Shown: positions 59,200-64,000 of the stretch, piece after piece | How the letters are laid out: every line of letters starts with the position of its first letter | How positions within the stretch are numbered: the first letter of the stretch is position 1 | Translations under genes and position numbers: made by a program | Assembly: GCA_033085395.1 (NCBI GenBank) | Contig: JANQBS010000153.1 | Span: 1-64,000 of the forward strand | Direction: 5' to 3' | Source of the DNA: Xanthoparmelia taractica | Taxonomy: Eukaryota; Ascomycota; Lecanoromycetes; Lecanorales; Parmeliaceae | Length of the DNA: 64,000 nt | The notes under the pieces: model-generated | Database searches by the model: none | What the model saw: the letters and a program-made list of their open reading frames with translations, nothing else | Told to the model about the DNA's origin: nothing

Positions 59200-59827
59200 C
59201 TAAGGATGAGAATATGGACATAGAGATCAGTAGAAATCGATATCATGTCCCAATGATGTTTTTCATCTGAGATGCGGCTTTGATATAGTGCAGACTGATC
59301 ATTGGGCAGTTTCTGGTACATGCAGTTACGCTTGACGGTGCTTGCAATGTCTGTCACATGGCCTCTACGTGACGCTATTTTGTGTGCACTATGGTTTGCA
59401 AGGGTCCTTTTCGAGTAATACAGCAGTCGCAGTACCTCATCCGCAGTGGTGGAATTCATCTCTATCTACTCGAACATACCAAGTCTTACTCCATTTCTAC
59501 GTCTACAGAGTGAGATTGCGTGCTAGCTTGCCATCCTTGTGTGCTACTGCCCGGTCAAGCGACCAGTATTGAAAACCTTAGACTTGCTTTCGAGCTGAAC
59601 ATCACTCTATCGCCTGAAGGCAAATCGACCGCTTCTCAGAACTGCAACATCTGTACGATGGGCTGAGAAGACATGGCTATGATGGCTGACTATCACTATA
59701 TGCGTATCTAGTCGAGTCAGTCAAGCATTCGCGGGAAGCAAGCATAGCAAGTTAGCTAGATGCAGCGTACCGTTGCCAAAGCCAGTGTTGGGTCACCAGT
59801 ATGGCATGTGCCCCAACATGGCGGTAA
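59200..59827. other. Intergenic region, nothing recognised
   Basis: A short gap holding the MFS promoter and the 3' flank of the NACHT gene. No gene recognised. Confidence 0.35.
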
Positions 59828-62800
59828 TCACCAGCTTGCCACTCCTATACTACTCGTGATGACAGCAACTTCGCCATCCTTTGGGCAAAGGAAAGTCCCG
59901 TCTTGTAGTAAGCAGCATTGCTCCAAGCTTTCAGTACTTGCCCAGTCTCGTGGGATGAAATAATGGCGTTTCAAATCGCTGAGTTGGCTTGTAGAATGCA
60001 TTCTGAGCGTACACATCCACAAGTCTGTGTCCAGGAAGACAAGCGTCTTGTCGGAGAGAATGCCAAGTGGGACTTCTATCCTTGTCATGACTTCGACGGA
60101 AATTCCAAGGCAATCAGGTAAAGTGGGCGAATCTACGTGAGGCGAATGCGCCAGTAAGGAAATTTCGAAGGCCACTAGGCGCTTCGTGCTTCTCCCTCGA
60201 GTTGCGAGCTTGCATATTTGAACAAGAAGATATTTATCGTCCTGCGTGAGCATGGCCTTTTTGACGTAGACACCCTCCTCAAAGCCAACGCTTGGGCTCA
60301 AAGAGAGCTGATTCATGGTAGTGCTTGTGATTTTGTCAGCATCAAAGCTCGACCGAGCGCCGAAATGAGACAAATCTTCTTGGTATATCAAAGAAGCTAC
60401 TTCTGCTAGGTCCTCCCATCGGATTACTTTGAGGTCTCTGGGGCCTACTCCTAGAAGAAGGTCTCTCCGCGCTGGAAGATTCATCCATTTGCGGGTTTCT
60501 CCCTTTTCGAGTAAACCAGAGAAAACCAGGCTTCCGGTTTCAATTGACCATATTTGACCAGCATCTTGGCTGACTATCAGAAGCTTCGTGGAGTTGCTGT
60601 TCAACAATATCTGATGGATCCCCCCAACCGCGGGTTTGGACTTAGCGGCGAATAAGGATTGCACCTCGAATTCCGCTGTCCCCATACCAGTAGCTGGAGG
60701 ATGAAGACGTTTTACTGTGATGTTTCCACCCAGGTCAGCTGCCGCAACATGGCACCCGTCTCCACTCCAAGTCAGATGATCGGTTGTAAGGAAAGCGGCA
60801 GACTCTGACAATACCAGCAAGTGTCCTTTTGTCTTGTCGAACAGATGCACTGTGCCGTTTTCGTGGCTCACGCAGTACAGTTGGCTGCCTGGGGCTGCGC
60901 AAAGTGCGCTGATAGGATCAATTGACACAACCCAGGCCTCTGAAATGTGAGACATGGATGTAGATGCTTGATAATCGCTGGCATTGTCACTAGCAGCCTC
61001 TCCACTATCCGAAAAACGAAGAAGGCAATTAGGCTCCCAGGCATTGACAGAAGGACCCCTGAGATCGTAGAATCGCTTGCAATCGGGGCTAAATGCCAGG
61101 TCAATGACAAGGTTCTCCGAAGCGAGTTGGTAGATAACAGCGAAGTAGGCAAAATTCCAGACCTTAACTGTGCCATTACTGTCACTTGTCAGGAAAAGTT
61201 TGCCGTCAGGGCTGACTTGAATCTCATCCGCCATCGTGTTCGCCTCTTGGTTTTCGTCAGTGCTGGGATCCCATTTGAAGACGCAGCCATCTTTGTACAG
61301 GCCAACAAGCCGGTCTGCGACAGGACTCCAGGCAATACGTTCAACAGCCATCCAACTGACTGATGGGCGAGCATGATCAGCTCGGTGACTGAAAACTCGC
61401 TTACATCTGCTGAGTAGTCGGGGTTCAGTTGTAGCCCAAATTGACAATGGATAACCTCTGTATGCTACAGCAATTTGGGTAGCGTCCGCGTTGAAAGCCA
61501 TGAAGGAGGGCGAGGTGATAAGGCCCCCTTCCACTGGCGAGTATTCACTCAAAAGGTCAGGCTCTGGATTGTGCCAACCTGATCCTACAGCATTGATGTA
61601 GAGATGTCTGATGATCTTGTCATCAGATGCGATTAAGACTTTCGTGTCATTCCCCGCAAATGTCATCGCAAGCGCTTTACTATCAGCAGGGTTGGCCACT
61701 TCAGCAATAAGCTGACCGGAAGGGATTGCCCAAATCTTCGTTGTTCTGAAGCCGTATGAGACAAACCTGTCGCACGTGCTGTTAAAACACATTACTGTGA
61801 CGAGCTCTGCGTGACGCAATGTACACGACAAGTCGAAACTGACCGAATCCCATAGTACTATTGATCCAGTAGAGCTCAAGACCGCGATATGCCTCCCAGC
61901 GCAGCTTATCTTCCAGGCTTTGGCACCATTATGCAAGGATACTCTGGCCAGACAATCGTTCCATGCCGCATGCGAGACACCAGATACTGAGAGCGTCGAA
62001 TGGTCATTACTCCCGAATTGGCGAGACATGATTGAATTCCGAGGACATAATGGAGGGACGATTTTGTATATTGCGGTAGGATCATCGAGCAGATGCCGTC
62101 CGAATTTGGCCACGATCTTCACAAGATCAGTAGCCCACAAATCAAACAACTCCAAATCCTGTAGGCGGTGGAGTAATGGGTTTTTCTCAATATTGAGCTT
62201 GCGATTCAGACTACTAAACCAATTTAGCACCCGCGCAGTGGTTATTAATACCTCCAGCTGACCGAACAAGGCTAGCGAGTGAACCCAGGTGAGTACAGAG
62301 GGTCCTTTGAGGAACTTGGCTAGTAGATTCATCATGTCTTCTGAGGTGGTGGCGGCTTGCCGAAGATGGTGCGCAAGTGATACCACGGCATAGAGTAAGA
62401 AAGGCTCCTCAAAGCGGACTGCCTGTTGATTTCGTCCAAGCTTAGAACGTAAGTCATGACGAAGCAAAAAGGAGATCGTCTTAGCGAAGAGCTCCCCGTG
62501 AGACTTGTTCTCATCAATGAAGGAATAAAGACTGGGCGTTTGAGTCAGATAATCCCGCGCAGTCTTATGAACCATTGTGACATGTGAGCTGCGATCCACG
62601 ACAACGAATTGGCCGCATACATCTTGAATCGTCCTTTTGAGGTCTAGGAACTCGGGAAACTCTGAATTCAAAGCCTGAGAAAGCTGTTCCAATGTCAGTG
62701 GATGATGTGCGCAGACGATCCACGTCAGAAGCGTTTTTGCTAGGACCCGATCTGCTTCCTTCGGGTTGTTTGAGATACTGAGCTCCATTCGTTGATACAG

Positions 62801-64000
62801 AGCACCCATCCCAGCAGGTACTTCTTCCAATGTTTGCATGATAGCTTGCTGTGTGTGACAGCCGAGGATCTCTTCTAGCACAAGGCGTACCCAAAGGAAA
62901 TTTCCATCAGCGCGATGGAGAACGCTTTTTGTGACTTGCAGCTTTAGGTCTTCAGTGCCACGCATGAATTTTAGTTCGTTTTCGACATAAATTCGAATAT
63001 CAGATGTGATATCGGCGTGATAGTCTCTTTGGATCATGCCGACAGGAATAGAAACAGACAACCTCTGGAAAGAAAGTGATAATGACTCTGTTCTTCGGCT
63101 AGTGATAAAGATATGAATAGGCGTACGGAACGTGGAGAGACTTTGAAATAATTCCAACAGGGCTTTGGGTGACTCCAATTCGTCCAGTGCATCTATGATC
63201 CAGTACAAATGTGTAGGCAAGGTTATTTGGGAGAGGACCGAAGTGAAAATCCTTTGCCATGTGAAACGAGCATCTTTCTTCTCAAGCATTACTCCTTCAC
63301 GCGAGAATCTGGCCATTTCTCGTCTGAACGCAGGAATTGTCTCTGCCATCTGAAGTCCAATAGATCTTAGAAGAGCTGCTGGAGTACGTTTGTTGGGATC
63401 TCCAAAGCTGATTAAAAAATACTGACAGTAGTGGCCTAATTTGCGCACATGGTCTACGATGTAGGTGGAAAGTACGGACTTTCCGCTTGCAGGAGGTCCA
63501 GTCAACACGGCAATACGAGATTCGGATGCATCTTCTAGCCATAGCTTGAACGTAGGTTCCGATAAGATCCATTCACAGGTGCCTGGCATCCGGCGTTGCT
63601 GTAAAGAGGCGAAGTCATCGCATAGGCCTTGCTTGCTTATGAAGAGTTGCTCAATTAATTTAGATTCGCCCGTTGACTGGCTTTCCCTTTCGGCGATACC
63701 TAGCGTTAGTGACCGGAGTAAGTACTGAACAGCCGAGATTTCTCTATAGTTGAAAGAGCTTGGGCATACCTCTTGATTGAAGGCTTCTCACCAAGGTCTT
63801 CAGCGCACTTCTTACGGTCACGTAATTCGGATCTTCCTGGTTAGTGTATTTGCAAACATCATGGTGATCCGCATTGAGCGATTTGGAGACCTCCCCCGGA
63901 TACCCAAGTATGGATGACTCCTTTTCAAGCACCATCTATCGGGATGTCAGTATTGGTGATGGGATACTTCCGAAGACCGATGTCTGCCACAGACCACTTT
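59828..64000 (-). CDS. NACHT-WD40 NLR-like protein, partial (5' end off window)
   Basis: Large fungal NLR-type (STAND) protein. The main exon (63699-59828) begins with a short linker and then the NACHT ATPase: Walker A GPPASGKSVLSTYI, Walker B LYWIIDALDELE, and the ITSRRTESLSLS sensor region. The helical region follows, and the C-terminal 700 residues look like a WD40 array (GKLFLTSDSNGTVKVWNF; LITSPSFMAFNADATQIAVAY). A 70-bp intron (63700-63769) links to an upstream exon (63935-63770) containing YPGEVSKSLNADHHDVCKYT. That segment normally follows a DUF676/lipase-like effector domain, which would lie beyond the window edge. Such proteins are linked to heterokaryon incompatibility and non-self recognition. 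No stop or frameshift is visible in the 1,290 or so codons seen. Confidence 0.87.

Overview
The window looks like filamentous ascomycete (Pezizomycotina) nuclear DNA. Genes carry short GT-AG introns (about 50-130 bp) and encode typical fungal accessory families: a bifunctional diterpene cyclase, P450s, UstYa-type oxidases, a fungal rhodopsin-like receptor and NLR-like proteins. Gene-bearing DNA alternates with extremely AT-rich, stop-filled blocks that look like transposons degraded by repeat-induced point mutation (RIP).

Layout. 0-1.3 kb: AT-rich repeat DNA with a short inverted-repeat element and a 125-bp solo-LTR-like element. 1.8-4.6 kb: a membrane protein and a FAD monooxygenase. 6.5-8.5 kb: an ankyrin gene with one in-frame stop. 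9.3-15.5 kb: a labdane-type diterpene pair (CPS/KS-like cyclase and P450), both decayed; the P450 is split by a 663-bp transposon with a 4-bp target duplication. 16.3-19.5 kb: a small MITE, then a 3-kb AT-rich element. 19.8-26.4 kb: a broken O-methyltransferase, an intact short-chain dehydrogenase and a broken alpha/beta hydrolase. 27.3-30 kb: a hydrolase-TPR gene lacking the usual NB-ARC domain. 30.2-34.1 kb: a second 663-bp element abutting a 3.2-kb AT-rich element. 35.3-40 kb: an AsaB/CmcJ-like oxidoreductase with one in-frame stop and an intact aldo/keto reductase. 41.9-45.3 kb: a compact RiPP module. 46.2-50.9 kb: alpha/beta hydrolase, SAM methyltransferase, rhodopsin-like membrane protein. 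51.9-59.2 kb: P450, phenylalanine ammonia-lyase and MFS transporter, all intact. 59.8 kb to the right edge: a NACHT-WD40 protein.

The most interesting system is at 41.9-45.3 kb. A small minus-strand gene, too short and intron-split to show as an ordinary ORF, encodes a signal peptide followed by five perfect-length 45-bp (15-residue) repeats separated by Lys-Arg Kex2 sites. Each repeat ends in a Tyr-Pro-x-x-Tyr core (YPESY, YPGSY, YPDSY, YPDSY, YPDLY). It lies beside two UstYa-family (DUF3328) genes, the cyclising oxidases of ustiloxin/asperipin/phomopsin-type (dikaritin) peptides. I infer a dikaritin-like cluster with a core I do not recognise. The precursor has one in-frame TGA where the other repeats have Arg, and one UstYa copy has an in-frame TAG and a Tyr in its second HxxHC motif; the other UstYa copy looks intact.

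A second theme is decay. In the left two-thirds several genes keep good splice sites and frame but carry one in-frame stop, while others carry 1-base frameshifts. The genes from about 46 to 64 kb look intact. Recent nonsense mutation (possibly RIP leakage from nearby repeats), sequencing error and stop-codon editing/readthrough are the explanations to separate.
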